Both the position numbers and the translations under genes were made by a program. Positions 17,715 to 26,480 of a stretch of DNA of 64,000 nt are shown one piece after another (position 1 is the stretch's first letter; every line of letters begins with the position of its first letter). The DNA comes from Roseovarius pacificus (GTDB lineage Bacteria; Pseudomonadota; Alphaproteobacteria; Rhodobacterales; Rhodobacteraceae): NCBI RefSeq assembly GCF_900142665.1, contig NZ_FRBR01000005.1, positions 124,001-188,000 on the forward strand, written 5' to 3'. A model generated the notes under the pieces. The model did no database searches and was not told the DNA's origin. It saw nothing but the letters and a program-made list of their open reading frames with translations.

Positions 17715-18188
17715 ATGAGCAATGACTATTCCGACGCCTATCTGCGCGATATCCTGACCCGCACCCGCCGCGTGGCGGTGGTGGGCGTGTCGATGAACCC
17801 GGTGCGCCCCAGTTATTACGTGGCGCGCTACCTGAGCCTGAAAGGGTTCGAGGTGGTGCCCGTCAATCCCGGCCATGCGGGGGAAACCGTGTTCGGGGCC
17901 AGGGTGGTCGCCAGCCTGAGCAAGATCGAGGGCGGGGTGGACATGGTGGATATCTTCCGCCGCCCCGAGCATGTGCCGCCCATCGTGGACGAGGCGCTGG
18001 AGGCGTTCCCGGATTTGCAGACGATCTGGATGCAGATCGGCGTGGTGAACGAGGAAGCCGCCGAAAAGGCGCGGGCGCGGGGCGTGGACGTGGTGATGGA
18101 TCGCTGCCCCAAGATCGAGTATCAGCGCCTGTTCGGAGAGCTGCGCATGGGCGGGTTCAACACCGGCGTGATTTCATCGAAATTGTGA
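17715..18188 (+). CDS. CoA-binding domain protein (YccU-like)
   Basis: The 157-residue cytoplasmic protein is a single Rossmann CoA_binding_2 domain: VAVVGVSMNPVRPSYYVARYL at residues 17-37, VVPVNPG, VDMVDIFRRPEHVPPIVDEAL, IWMQIGVVNEEAAEKARARG and the final MDRCPKIEYQRL. Members bind CoA in structures, but their cellular role is not settled. The upstream gap holds a terminator, so it likely has its own promoter. The ATG has a weak site after GTGACCC. Confidence 0.88.
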   Translation: MSNDYSDAYLRDILTRTRRVAVVGVSMNPVRPSYYVARYLSLKGFEVVPVNPGHAGETVFGARVVASLSKIEGGVDMVDIFRRPEHVPPIVDEALEAFPDLQTIWMQIGVVNEEAAEKARARGVDVVMDRCPKIEYQRLFGELRMGGFNTGVISSKL

Positions 18189-18202
18189 AATGCGGTCGGG
18201 GC

Positions 18203-18282
18203 TGGCGCTATTTGGGGGGCGTTGCCCCCATCGCCGCAAGCGGCGATTCCCCCAGGATATTTTCAGCAAGAAGAAGGTGTAA
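18203..18282. repeat. GC-rich intergenic repeat (CCCCC/GGATATTTT type), copy 1
   Basis: Between convergent genes lies a block with two nested hairpins (a GGGGGC/GCCCCC pair, and ATCGCCGC/GCGGCGAT), ending with CCCCCAGGATATTTTCAGCAAGAAGAAG. I recall the same ending as widespread between genes in Roseobacter genomes. A related block in the other orientation lies at 38243-38296. It may act as a bidirectional terminator. Confidence 0.55.
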
Positions 18283-18297
18283 CGGCTGTTCGCCGGA

Positions 18298-18588
18298 TCA
18301 GGCGCTTTCGATGTCGGCGGCGATGCGCATGTCGCGCAGGGGTTTGACCAGTTCGATGCCGCGCGCATAGGCCGGGTGGGCCTTGTAGGCGTCCAGATCG
18401 GCCTGCGTGTCGAATTCGGCATAGACCACGTAATCGACCTCGGCCCCGGTCAGGCGGTCGGCATGCAGATTGCGGCCCACCTCGAAGTGGCGCGAATGGG
18501 GGATTTGCGACAGCGTTTCGAGCCCCTCGCGGATGCGGTCGAGGTCCTTGGGGTCGCGGGCGGTGAAAAAGACGATGTGACGGATCAT
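18298..18588 (-). CDS. Dabb (stress-responsive alpha/beta barrel) protein
   Basis: The 96-residue protein begins [13 protein letters not shown] and carries the dimeric ferredoxin-like Dabb fold, with VDYVVYAEFDTQADLDAYKAHPAY as the most typical segment. Such proteins are small dimeric enzymes or stress proteins of mostly unknown function. Its start overlaps the hisE stop by four bases (ATGA), so it is the last gene of the hisF-hisE transcript. A direct link to histidine synthesis is not known. Confidence 0.85.
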   Translation of the reverse strand: MIRHIVFFTARDPKDLDRIREGLETLSQIPHSRHFEVGRNLHADRLTGAEVDYVVYAEFDTQADLDAYKAHPAYARGIELVKPLRDMRIAADIESA

Positions 18589-18896
18589 TTCGGGCGGGAT
18601 GCCTTTTCCTGAAGGCCGGATTGCGATTGGCGGCGGGAGAGTTCCTGCATCACGTCGGCGATCCTGACGCCACGGGCGTGCAGCATGACGAGCAGGTGAA
18701 AGAGGACGTCGGCGGCCTCGGACGTCAGGCGTTCGGGGTCGTTCCGGACGGCTTCGATCACGGCTTCGATGGCTTCTTCGCCGAATTTCTCGGCGGCCTT
18801 TTCGGGGCCTTTGGCGAGCAGTCTGGCGGTCCAGCTTTCGTCCGGGTCGGCCTGTGCGCGGGCGGCGATGATCTGTTCGAGGTCGTCGAGGGTCAT
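18585..18896 (-). CDS. hisE: Phosphoribosyl-ATP pyrophosphatase
   Basis: The 103-residue all-helical enzyme hydrolyses phosphoribosyl-ATP to phosphoribosyl-AMP, step two of histidine synthesis. The conserved metal-binding helices are visible: [21 protein letters not shown] and [14 protein letters not shown]. It is a stand-alone HisE, not fused to HisI. It overlaps hisF by four bases upstream and the Dabb gene by four bases downstream, which indicates tight translational coupling. Confidence 0.95.
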   Translation of the reverse strand: MTLDDLEQIIAARAQADPDESWTARLLAKGPEKAAEKFGEEAIEAVIEAVRNDPERLTSEAADVLFHLLVMLHARGVRIADVMQELSRRQSQSGLQEKASRPK

Positions 18897-19657
18897 GCGC
18901 CTGTCCTCATCGGGATGCCGGCGGCGGCCATGTGATCCTTGGCCTGCTGGATCGTGTAGTCGCCGAAGTGGAAGATCGAGGCGGCCAGCACGGCGGAGGC
19001 GCCGCCCTTGGTCACGCCTTCGACGAGGTGGTCGAGATCGCCCACGCCGCCAGAGGCGATGACGGGGATATCGACGGCGTCCGAGATCGCGCGGGTGAGC
19101 GGCAGGTTGAAGCCCGCGCGGGTGCCGTCGCGATCCATCGAGGTGAGCAGGATTTCACCGGCGCCCTTTTCCTCGACCAGTCTGGCGAATTCGACGGCGT
19201 CGATGCCGGTGGATTTGCGCCCGCCATGGGTGAAGATTTCCCATTTGCCGGGGCTGACGGTTTTCGCGTCGATGGCGACGACGATGCACTGGCTGCCGAA
19301 CTGGTCGGCGGCGCGGCGCACCACGTCGGGATCGGCCACGGCGGCAGAGTTGAAGCTGACCTTGTCCGCGCCCGCGAGCAGGAGGGCGCGGACATCGTCC
19401 ACCGTGCGCACGCCGCCGCCCACGGTGAGCGGGATATAGCATTGCTCGGCGGTGCGGGTGACGACATCGAGCATCACGCCCCGGTTTTCATGGGTGGCGT
19501 GGATGTCGAGAAAGCACAGCTCGTCGGCGCCTGCGGCGTCATAGGCCTTGGCGGCGTCCACGGGATCGCCCGCGTCGCGCAGGTTGACGAAATTCACGCC
19601 TTTGACCACGCGGCCGTCGGCCACGTCGAGGCAGGGGATGATGCGGATCTTCAACAT
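18893..19657 (-). CDS. hisF: Imidazole glycerol phosphate synthase subunit HisF
   Basis: The 254-residue (beta/alpha)8 barrel is the cyclase half of IGP synthase and receives ammonia from HisH (also in this window). Catalytic Asp residues lie in [12 protein letters not shown] near residue 11 and in VVAIDAKT near residue 130. Phosphate-binding glycines are in TVGGGVR and ASGGVG. The gene is 4 bp overlapped with hisE. It is separated from hisA and hisH by several unrelated genes, so the his genes are clustered but not one compact operon. Confidence 0.97.
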   Translation of the reverse strand: MLKIRIIPCLDVADGRVVKGVNFVNLRDAGDPVDAAKAYDAAGADELCFLDIHATHENRGVMLDVVTRTAEQCYIPLTVGGGVRTVDDVRALLLAGADKVSFNSAAVADPDVVRRAADQFGSQCIVVAIDAKTVSPGKWEIFTHGGRKSTGIDAVEFARLVEEKGAGEILLTSMDRDGTRAGFNLPLTRAISDAVDIPVIASGGVGDLDHLVEGVTKGGASAVLAASIFHFGDYTIQQAKDHMAAAGIPMRTGA

Positions 19658-19739
19658 GGGGGTGAGGTAGCCTGAAACACTGCCCCTTGAAAAGGTCTGA
19701 CCTGCATGGCGCGGCGTTTTTGCATGCGGCGCGGATCGT

Positions 19740-20645
19740 TTAGCGCCGGGCGAGCCGCAGCGACATGATCCCCGAGGCGAGGATCACGCCGAGCCCGATC
19801 AGCGACAGGGTGTCGGGCCAGTCGCCGAAGGCCAGCCAGCCAAGGATCGTGGCGGCCAGCAACTGGGTATAGATCAGCGGTGCGATGACCGAGGCCGGGG
19901 CGTTGCGGTTGGCGGTGGCCAGGAGGAGATTGCCGAGCGCCGAGCCGAAGGCGCTGACCCCGAAGAGAAGCCAGAGCCAGGGAGTCATCGCCGGTGCGCC
20001 GATGGCGAAGGCCACGGGGGCCAGGAGGACACTGCCGACCAGCAATTGCGAAATCAGCAGGAACCGGGGCCGGAAGCTGCTGGCGAGCCAGCGCGTGGCG
20101 GTGAGGAAGGAGCCGAAGAACAGCCCTGCCAGGAGTGCGAACCCCATGCCCGCGCCCGCGCCGAAGCCCGGTTTGACGACCAGCAGCACCCCGCCGAACC
20201 CCAGCCCCAGAAGCACGCTGCGCAGGGGGGTGATCCGTTCGCCCAGGATGAGCGCGGCCAGAACGTAGGAGATCACCGGGCCGATGAAGAACGCGCCGAA
20301 GACATCGGCCATGGGTTCGGTTCGCAAGGCGGTGAGGATCGACGAGACGACGCCGACGATCAGCGCCCCGCGCAGCAGGATGCGCCAGTCGAGAAGGCCG
20401 GGCAGTTCTGCCCGTGACAGGCCGCTGAACGGCAAGAGCACCAGTGCGGCCATGGCGAAGCGCGCCCATGCCACGAAAAACGGATGCGCCCCGGCGGCGG
20501 TCAGTTCCTTTCCGGCGGTGTCGCCCAGAACGATGCTGAACATGGCCGTGACCACCATGATCAGGACCACCCATAGCGGCGCGCCCGCGATGGCACGGGG
20601 CGCAGGGGGCTGCGCTGACGCGGCTGAGGGGGGAGGTCTGGACAT
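19740..20645 (-). CDS. DMT-superfamily (EamA) exporter
   Basis: The 301-residue protein has ten hydrophobic spans in two EamA repeats (about residues 25-155 and 165-298), with the typical [21 protein letters not shown] border. It is probably an inner-membrane exporter of small metabolites; the substrate is unknown. It lies between hisF and the divergent DUF302 gene with an 82-bp gap to hisF, so it may be transcribed with hisF but no link to histidine is shown. Confidence 0.85.
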   Translation of the reverse strand: MSRPPPSAASAQPPAPRAIAGAPLWVVLIMVVTAMFSIVLGDTAGKELTAAGAHPFFVAWARFAMAALVLLPFSGLSRAELPGLLDWRILLRGALIVGVVSSILTALRTEPMADVFGAFFIGPVISYVLAALILGERITPLRSVLLGLGFGGVLLVVKPGFGAGAGMGFALLAGLFFGSFLTATRWLASSFRPRFLLISQLLVGSVLLAPVAFAIGAPAMTPWLWLLFGVSAFGSALGNLLLATANRNAPASVIAPLIYTQLLAATILGWLAFGDWPDTLSLIGLGVILASGIMSLRLARR

Positions 20646-20746
20646 GAAATAGCCGATCTTCTGGAACTCACGGTTTTGTTTATGGGCAAAGCGGGCGGGT
20701 TACCAGAGGATGGGGCGCGTTAGCGTATTCGGGAAGGGGGATTACG

Positions 20747-21202
20747 ATGAAACGGATTTTGACCGCATTGGTCTTGGGGCTGGCGGCACAGGGGGCGTCG
20801 GCCTCGGAGGACGATATCCGCAAGGTGCGGGCCGCTGGCGATGTGGCCGCCACGATGGATGCGCTGGAATCGGCGGTGACCGGGGCGGGGGCCACGGTAT
20901 TTGCGCGCGTCGATCATACGAGCGGTGCGGCCGGCGTGGATATGGATCTGGCGCCGTCGCAATTGTTGATATTCGGCAATCCGATGCTGGGCACGCCCGC
21001 CATGCAGGCGAATCCGCTGGCGGGGTTGTACCTGCCGCTCAAGGTGCTGGTTTACGAGGACATGCAGGGGCAGGTCTGGCTGGCCTATGAAGACCCCGAG
21101 GAAACGCTGGACGATCTGAACGGCATTGACGATGACGCCGCATATATTGCCAGGATGCGGGGCGCGTTGGGCAATTTGACGGCCACGGCGGCGGGCGGCT
21201 GA
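20747..21202 (+). CDS. Secreted DUF302 protein
   Basis: The 151-residue protein has a clear signal peptide (ILTALVLGLAAQGASA, cleavage near residue 20) and a DUF302 domain (AATMDALESAVTGAGATVFARVDH, then PSQLLIFGNPMLGTPAM, then LPLKVLVYED). The fold is known from structures, but no enzymatic role is established. It runs opposite to the his genes and converges on hisA with seven bases between stops. Confidence 0.88.
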   Translation: MKRILTALVLGLAAQGASASEDDIRKVRAAGDVAATMDALESAVTGAGATVFARVDHTSGAAGVDMDLAPSQLLIFGNPMLGTPAMQANPLAGLYLPLKVLVYEDMQGQVWLAYEDPEETLDDLNGIDDDAAYIARMRGALGNLTATAAGG

Positions 21203-21209
21203 CGGCGGA

Positions 21210-21932
21210 TCAGGCTTTCATCACCGCAAGCGCCTCGGCCAGGTCGATCGCGCCGTCATAGAGTGCGCGGCCCGAGATCGCGCCGTTGAGCGGCGCGCCG
21301 CAGGATTTGAGCGCCCTGAGATCGTCGATAGAACTGACCCCGCCCGAGGCGATCACCGGGATCGACACGGCATTGGCCAGCGCGGCGGTTTCGGCCACGT
21401 TGGGGCCCTGCATCGCGCCGTCGCGGTTGATGTCGGTGTAGATGATCGCCGCCACGCCTGCGTCCTCGAACGAGCGGGCCAGATCGGTGGCCAGCACATC
21501 GGTTTCCTCGGCCCAGCCCTTGGTGGCGACGCGGCCATTGCGGGCGTCGATGCCGACGGCGACCTTGCCGGGGAACTCACGCGCCGCCTGACGCACGAGA
21601 TCGGGGGTTTCCACGGCCACGGTGCCAAGGATAACGCGGGCCAGCCCCTTGGACAGCCAGCGCTCGATCGTGGCCATGTCGCGGATGCCGCCGCCCAGTT
21701 GGGCGGGCACCTGCGTGCGTTCGAGGATGGCCTCGACCGGGGCGGCGTTGACCGGCTCTCCGGCGAAGGCGCCGTTGAGGTCCACCAGATGCAGCCATTC
21801 GCAGCCCGCCTCGACGAATTCCATCGCCTGCGCGGCGGGATCGTCGTTGAAGACGGTGGCCTTGTCCATTTCGCCCTTGAACAGGCGGACGGCCTGACCG
21901 TCCTTGAGGTCGATGGCGGGGTAGAGGATCAT
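21210..21932 (-). CDS. hisA: ProFAR isomerase HisA
   Basis: The 240-residue (beta/alpha)8 isomerase opens the ribose ring of ProFAR before the HisF/HisH step. Catalytic Asp lies in [14 protein letters not shown] (residue 7 or 8) and in [10 protein letters not shown]; the phosphate sites are LGGGIR and ASGGVS. The reading frame extends to 22148, but ATG 21932 gives the normal HisA N-terminus. The leader lies next to the divergent DUF2147 gene, so the two promoters probably share 139 bases. Confidence 0.97.
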   Translation of the reverse strand: MILYPAIDLKDGQAVRLFKGEMDKATVFNDDPAAQAMEFVEAGCEWLHLVDLNGAFAGEPVNAAPVEAILERTQVPAQLGGGIRDMATIERWLSKGLARVILGTVAVETPDLVRQAAREFPGKVAVGIDARNGRVATKGWAEETDVLATDLARSFEDAGVAAIIYTDINRDGAMQGPNVAETAALANAVSIPVIASGGVSSIDDLRALKSCGAPLNGAISGRALYDGAIDLAEALAVMKA

Positions 21933-22071
21933 GGGCCCAAATCCTTGTTGGCTGCGTTGTTGGCCGTTTGGCACGGGGGCCGCGGAAATGCAACGCGACC
22001 CGACGTCAGACTTGATTTCAAGCCGGGACGCGCGCCAGACTTGCACAGATATCCGAGGGAGGAGGACCCCC

Positions 22072-22458
22072 ATGAAACGAATGGCGATGGCCGCGATGGC
22101 ATTGGTGGCAAGCGCGGGGATGGCGATGGCCGATCCGGTGCTGGGCACATGGAAGACCGAAGTCGACGACGGGTCTTATGCGTATGTGGAAATGCAGAAA
22201 TGCGGTGCGAATATCTGCGGGACGATTGCGCGGACGTTCAAGGATGGCGGCGAATACAAATCGCCCAATATCGGCAAGATGCTGGTGCGCAACATGGCCC
22301 CGCAGGGGAACGGACAATACGAAGGCAAGGTCTGGCGCCCGTCGAACGACAAGATCTATATCGGCAAGATCGACCTCCAGGGCAATTCGCTGAAGCTGCG
22401 CGGCTGCGTGGCCGGCGGGCTGATCTGCGCCAGACAGACATGGACTCGGGTGCAGTAA
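22072..22458 (+). CDS. Secreted DUF2147 protein
   Basis: The 128-residue protein has a signal peptide ([17 protein letters not shown], cleavage before DPVLGTW) and a DUF2147 beta-barrel-like domain ([61 protein letters not shown]). Four cysteines are placed for two disulfides. The ATG has a strong GAGGGAGGAGG ribosome site. Function is unknown; a periplasmic location is inferred. Confidence 0.88.
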   Translation: MKRMAMAAMALVASAGMAMADPVLGTWKTEVDDGSYAYVEMQKCGANICGTIARTFKDGGEYKSPNIGKMLVRNMAPQGNGQYEGKVWRPSNDKIYIGKIDLQGNSLKLRGCVAGGLICARQTWTRVQ

Positions 22459-22511
22459 AGGCGAAGGGGCGGGCCCGGCCCGCCCCCTGCAATGTCCGGT
22501 CGCGGGGGCGA

Positions 22512-23180
22512 TCAGGCCGCGCGTGACCTGCGGCGCAAACGAAGCGCGCCAAGCAATGCGAAGGAACTCAGCACAAGAGGTGCGCCCGCAGGCAGGGGAA
22601 TCGCCGACGGCTGCACCTGCACGTCGTCGAGCTGGAACGCATACCCGCCGCGGGTGCCGCCCTGACCGGTGACGCTGAAACTTGTCAGATTGGTGAAGCC
22701 GCTGAACAGGACGGTTTCGAAATCCGTCGCGGGCGAGTCGGAGGCGATGCCGTCGAAGGCGAAGTTCAGCGAAACGGTCGAGCCGTCGGCGCGGGTTCCC
22801 ATGATGTCGATGGCGGTTGATGCGAAATCGGCGAAGAAGCGGCCCTGATTGCGGCCCTCGGAGGCGCGGAAGCTGAGCAGGTCGAAGGTGCTGCCGTCCT
22901 CTGCGGCGAAGGTGAGCGAGGAGTTGACCGGCGTCGGCGCGTTGGGGTTGTTGCTCATGCCGATGCTGGTGGAGCCGCTTTCCGGCACGGTGGGAACACT
23001 GCCGGCGGAATAGGCGAGCATGTCGCCCGAAGTAGCGGTGACGCTGAAACCCTGTGTCGTGAAATGGGTGCCAAGCTGCTGAAAGCTGGTGAATTCCTCG
23101 AAGTCGAGGGTTGCCGCCGAGGCCAGGCCGGGCAGGGCGCAAAGCGCGGTGGCGACGAAAGCGGATTTGAAATAACGCAC
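22512..23180 (-). CDS. Exported protein with VPLPA-CTERM-type sorting tail
   Basis: The 222-residue product has a signal peptide (AFVATALCALPGLASA) and a beta-rich body beginning TLDFEEFTSFQQLGTHF, similar to PEP-CTERM secreted proteins. A C-terminal tripartite tail follows: IPLPAGAPL, a hydrophobic helix, and RLRRRSR. That tail is the VPLPA-CTERM variant processed by an exosortase in Rhodobacterales. No exosortase gene is in the window. I chose the GTG at 23180, which has AAGGA upstream and places the signal peptide at the N-terminus, over the ATG at 23216. It sits inside the his cluster, between hisH and hisA. Confidence 0.82.
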   Translation of the reverse strand: MRYFKSAFVATALCALPGLASAATLDFEEFTSFQQLGTHFTTQGFSVTATSGDMLAYSAGSVPTVPESGSTSIGMSNNPNAPTPVNSSLTFAAEDGSTFDLLSFRASEGRNQGRFFADFASTAIDIMGTRADGSTVSLNFAFDGIASDSPATDFETVLFSGFTNLTSFSVTGQGGTRGGYAFQLDDVQVQPSAIPLPAGAPLVLSSFALLGALRLRRRSRAA

Positions 23181-23310
23181 GGAATCAATCCTTTCTATGG
23201 AACGGGGTGCGTCCACAGAGTAGGGCGGGTTTGTATCAGTTCGTTGAAAGGCCGCCGGTTATCGGCGAACCGGCGGCGAACCTGTTGCAGCGCCGGGGCG
23301 GATGCGGTTT

Positions 23311-23949
23311 TCAGGGGGTCCAGTTCAGGAAATTGCCGATGATCCGCAGTCCGGTGGACTGGCTTTTTTCCGGGTGGAACTGGGTGCCGACGATATTGTC
23401 GCGTCCCACCACGGCGGTGATCGGCCCGCCGTATTCCACATGCGCCAGCAGGTCGGCGGGATCGTCCACGCGGAAGTGGTAGGAATGCACGAAATAGGCG
23501 TGATCGCCGGTTGAGATGCCGTCGAACACCGGATGCGGCTGGTCGATCACCAGATCGTTCCAGCCCATATGCGGCACCTTGAGGCTGTCGTCCGAGGGCG
23601 CGATGCGTTCCACCGTGCCGCCGATCCAGTCGAACCCGGCGGTTTCGCGGTATTCCAGCCCGCGCGTGGCCAGCATCTGCATTCCGATGCAGATGCCCAT
23701 GAAGGGGCGGCCCTTGGCGATCACGGTCTCTTCGATGGCTTCGAACAGGCCGCGGTGATCGTAGAGTTCGTCCCGGCAGGCCGGAAAAGCCCCGTCGCCT
23801 GGCAGCACCACGCGGGAGGCTCCGCGCACGACATCGGGGTCGGACGTGACGGTGACCTTGCCCGCGCCGGCCTCGGACGCCATGCGCTGAAACGCTTTTT
23901 CGGCCGAGTGCAGGTTGCCGGATTCGTAATCGACGATAACGGTGGTCAT
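23311..23949 (-). CDS. hisH: Imidazole glycerol phosphate synthase glutaminase subunit HisH
   Basis: The 212-residue class I glutamine amidotransferase supplies ammonia to HisF. The catalytic triad is visible as C87 in FMGICIGMQ, and H192 and E194 in QFHPEKS. The N-terminus VIVDYESGNLHS is typical. The gene starts five bases before the hisB stop position on the same strand, so it is coupled to hisB. The CTERM protein gene follows after 130 bases. Confidence 0.97.
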   Translation of the reverse strand: MTTVIVDYESGNLHSAEKAFQRMASEAGAGKVTVTSDPDVVRGASRVVLPGDGAFPACRDELYDHRGLFEAIEETVIAKGRPFMGICIGMQMLATRGLEYRETAGFDWIGGTVERIAPSDDSLKVPHMGWNDLVIDQPHPVFDGISTGDHAYFVHSYHFRVDDPADLLAHVEYGGPITAVVGRDNIVGTQFHPEKSQSTGLRIIGNFLNWTP

Positions 23950-23954
23950 GCCGC

Positions 23955-24542
23955 TCACAGTGCCCCTTTGGTGGAGGGGACCGCATCGGATTTGCGCGGA
24001 TCGGTTTCGACCGCCTCGCGCAGGGCGCGGGCGACGGCCTTGAACGCGGCCTCGGCGATGTGGTGGCTGTTGATCCCGTGCAGGGCATCGACATGCAGGG
24101 TGATGCCGCCATGGGTGCTGAGCGCCTGGAAGAATTCGCGCACCAGTTCGGTGTCGAAACTGCCGATCTTCTGCGTAGGCATTTCGGCGTTCCACACAAG
24201 GTAGGGACGGCCCGAGAGGTCGAGCGCGGCGCGCACCAGCGCGTCGTCCATCGGCAGCAGGCAGGCGCCGTAGCGGCGAATCCCGCGTTTGTCGCCAAGC
24301 GCCTGCGACAGGGCCTGACCGAGGGCGATGCCCACGTCCTCGACGCTGTGGTGATCGTCGATATGGGTGTCGCCCGTGCAGCGGATCGTCATGTCGATCA
24401 GCGAATGGCGCGCAAGCTGGTCCAGCATGTGATCGAAAAAGCCGACGCCGGTCTGGTTGTCGTAAACCCCTGTGCCGTCGAGACCGATCTCGACGCTGAT
24501 GTCGGTTTCGGCGGTCTTGCGTGTGATCGTGGCGCTGCGCAT
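23955..24542 (-). CDS. hisB: Imidazoleglycerol-phosphate dehydratase
   Basis: The 195-residue monofunctional HisB dehydrates IGP. The two manganese-binding signatures, [13 protein letters not shown] with [17 protein letters not shown] and the later [19 protein letters not shown], are intact. It lacks the N-terminal phosphatase domain of the E. coli bifunctional enzyme. It is the first gene of this leftward his group. The start is ATG 24542; the open frame upstream carries no family sequence. Confidence 0.97.
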   Translation of the reverse strand: MRSATITRKTAETDISVEIGLDGTGVYDNQTGVGFFDHMLDQLARHSLIDMTIRCTGDTHIDDHHSVEDVGIALGQALSQALGDKRGIRRYGACLLPMDDALVRAALDLSGRPYLVWNAEMPTQKIGSFDTELVREFFQALSTHGGITLHVDALHGINSHHIAEAAFKAVARALREAVETDPRKSDAVPSTKGAL

Positions 24543-24679
24543 GCGATGTGCCTCTTGCTGATATGCCGCGCCCTTATATGCGGGTGCGCGGGCCGCGCCA
24601 AGAGGCGGCGCAGCGAATGCGCGCGACTGCATCGCCTGTGTAACAGGCGGTTACGGCAACCGGTTGGGGGAAGAGAAAT

Positions 24680-24754
24680 TGGAGCGGGTGATGAGATTCG
24701 AACTCACGACATTTACCTTGGCAAGGTAACGCTCTACCCCTGAGCTACACCCGC
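24680..24754 (-). tRNA. tRNA-Gly (GCC)
   Basis: The minus strand folds into a standard class I tRNA: acceptor stem 24748-24754 with 24684-24690, a D arm with AGCTCAGGGGTAGAGC, an anticodon loop with GCC, and a T loop TTCGAAT. Discriminator T and an encoded CCA (24680-24682) follow. The mature body is 24683-24754. Confidence 0.97.
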
Positions 24755-24860
24755 GTCCTTGGGTAGGGCGGGATGTATAAATTCTTGGCGGTGGCTGCAA
24801 GAGCAAATTTCGGGAAAAGTGAGAAAAAAGTATACGGCGACCGGATGCGGGCGATCCTTG

Positions 24861-24992
24861 TTATCTGAAGCGCAGGGCAAGTTCCGCGTAAACAAGGGCC
24901 GAAGACAGCAGCAAGACGCCCAAAAGCACCAGTTTGCGGGCGGGGGGGCGCCGACGGGGGCAGGATGGCGGGCGGTGAAGAGGGTGTGACAC
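24861..24992 (-). CDS. Possible 43-residue single-span membrane protein
   Basis: A short frame begins with GTG at 24990-24992, eight bases after an AGGAG ribosome site, and stops with TAA at 24861-24863. The product has a Pro/Arg-rich N-terminal part and then one hydrophobic helix (KLVLLGVLLLSSALVYAELA) ending LRFR, which suits a small inner-membrane protein with a basic cytoplasmic end. It is on the same strand as the tRNA-Gly gene 107 bases downstream. It was found by eye and has no assigned family; homologues would be needed to accept it. Confidence 0.4.
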   Translation of the reverse strand: MSHPLHRPPSCPRRRPPARKLVLLGVLLLSSALVYAELALRFR

Positions 24993-25155
24993 GCGGAATG
25001 CTCCTGAACTGAAGGTCGGGATTGCAAGCGGTTACTCGTGACGCACAACTTATGGTAGAGGCTGGTAAAGGTCCGGGCAAGCGAGTCGGCGATCCGGGCG
25101 GCAAGTCGCCGGTTTTCTGCCTGAATATGTGCGAAAAATTGCCGGTGCGGGCCGG

Positions 25156-25956
25156 TCAGGAATATGTGCGGGCCTCGGTGCGGGGCAGGTCGAAGTCCTC
25201 GGTATGCACGACCACGCCGTCGGGGCCGATCAAAAGCAGGCCATAGGCGCCCGGTTCGTCCACCGACAGGTGGGGGCTTTGATCGCCCAGGATCAGGGGC
25301 ATCTGGTGGCAGGGGCTTTTGAAGACGGCATTGGGAATGCCGCCCGCCGCGCCCTGCATCGTGCGGTGGATATGGCCCGAGACGATCTGTGCGACCGGCC
25401 CGTGGGTGTGCAGCGTGTCGATCAGCGCGTCGCTGTTGCGCAATCCGATCCGGTCCATCCCGCCGAACCCGGTGCGAAAGGCCGGGTGATGGGTGAACAC
25501 CACGGTTGCGCGGCCCTGCGCCCCGGCCAGCGCGTCGGCCAGCCATGTCAGGCGGGAAGGGCAGAGATAGCCGCTGTGCAGGTCCGGGGCCTGTTCGTCC
25601 AGCGTGTCCAGCAGGATCAGGCGGGCGTGATCAAGATCTTGTATTTGCTGGATGAATCCATCCCCGGTGCGCGGCGTGCCGGGGAAGGCGGCGGCAAAGG
25701 GCGCGCGGCGGTCGTGATTGCCGAGCATCAGGCTGACAGGCAGGGGGCAATCGGCCAGAAGGGCGCGCAGGCGGGCATATTCGGCGCCTTTGCCGTGATG
25801 GGTCAGGTCGCCGGTGATGACGATGCGCGCGGCGTCGGGGTGGTGGTGCAGGGCATGGGCCAGCCCCTGAGCGAAGCGCGCGGAGGGGTCGAGCCCGATG
25901 ATCGTTTCGCCCTCGGGGAGGATGTGGAGATCGGTGAAGACGATGATTTTCTGCAT
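25156..25956 (-). CDS. Metallophosphoesterase, class III cyclic-nucleotide phosphodiesterase type (CpdA-like)
   Basis: The 266-residue calcineurin-fold protein carries all metal-site blocks: FTDLHI (D8, H10), VITGDLTHHG, MLGNHDRR, VVFTHHPAF and VSGHIHRT. The spacing fits the CpdA/GpdQ group, which act on cAMP or glycerophosphodiesters. Substrate cannot be fixed. It stands alone; upstream is a long non-coding region with repeats. Confidence 0.82.
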   Translation of the reverse strand: MQKIIVFTDLHILPEGETIIGLDPSARFAQGLAHALHHHPDAARIVITGDLTHHGKGAEYARLRALLADCPLPVSLMLGNHDRRAPFAAAFPGTPRTGDGFIQQIQDLDHARLILLDTLDEQAPDLHSGYLCPSRLTWLADALAGAQGRATVVFTHHPAFRTGFGGMDRIGLRNSDALIDTLHTHGPVAQIVSGHIHRTMQGAAGGIPNAVFKSPCHQMPLILGDQSPHLSVDEPGAYGLLLIGPDGVVVHTEDFDLPRTEARTYS

Positions 25957-26444
25957 GGGAGTCGCCGCGTTGTTGCCGGGGGCAGGGTAGGGGATTTCGG
26001 GCGGTTTGAAAGGGGGATGGGCGAATCGGGGCCAAGTCCTTGGTTAACAGGGAAAACACCGGTCTGTAACGTATCGGTATCACGTCGGTATCGCGTCGGT
26101 GTCTTTTGCCGCAACCGCGCAGGTTAACAGGGTGTGCGGTGCGTTTCGTACGTTTTGGAGGTCAGTTTTGTACGCACCGGTACGGGCAAGGAGGGAGTGC
26201 GGGAAGGGGGGCATGTATAGTTTTAAGAGAAGAGCCGTGCATTGCTGGGCCGCGGTGCGGCGATGCAACCTTTGGTTTGAGGCACTTTATGGTCGCCAAA
26301 TCATGAAAAGATCAGAGCATGGTCCTTGCATCAACCAAATCGCCGTGCCGGGGGGGCGGCCCGGCGATGCGCGGCGGCCTGCGGCCGCTATTTCGCGCTT
26401 GGGAGCGAACGCAACGGGCTCCCCCATCGGAAAGGCCCGAAGAA
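25957..26444. other. Long non-coding gap with repeats, no clear gene
   Basis: The GGTTAACAGGG motif occurs twice (about 26042 and 26122). Between them is a degenerate tandem of CGGTATC/CGTCGGT units (about 26073-26105). GTAC motifs follow: TTTCGTACG near 26143, TTTTGTACG near 26165 and GGTACGG near 26178, which resemble the units of the 67-bp element found elsewhere in this window but without its tail. Short frames here have no coding signature. The region lies 5' of the phosphodiesterase gene and 3' of pyc. Confidence 0.55.
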
Positions 26445-26476
26445 AAAAGGCCCCGGAAACTTCTCCGGGGCCTTTT
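26445..26476 (-). terminator. Rho-independent terminator of pyc
   Basis: A perfect 13-bp stem (26445-26457 with 26464-26476) with a six-base loop and flanking A/T tracts lies five bases beyond the pyc stop. Confidence 0.93.
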
Positions 26477-26480
26477 GCCA

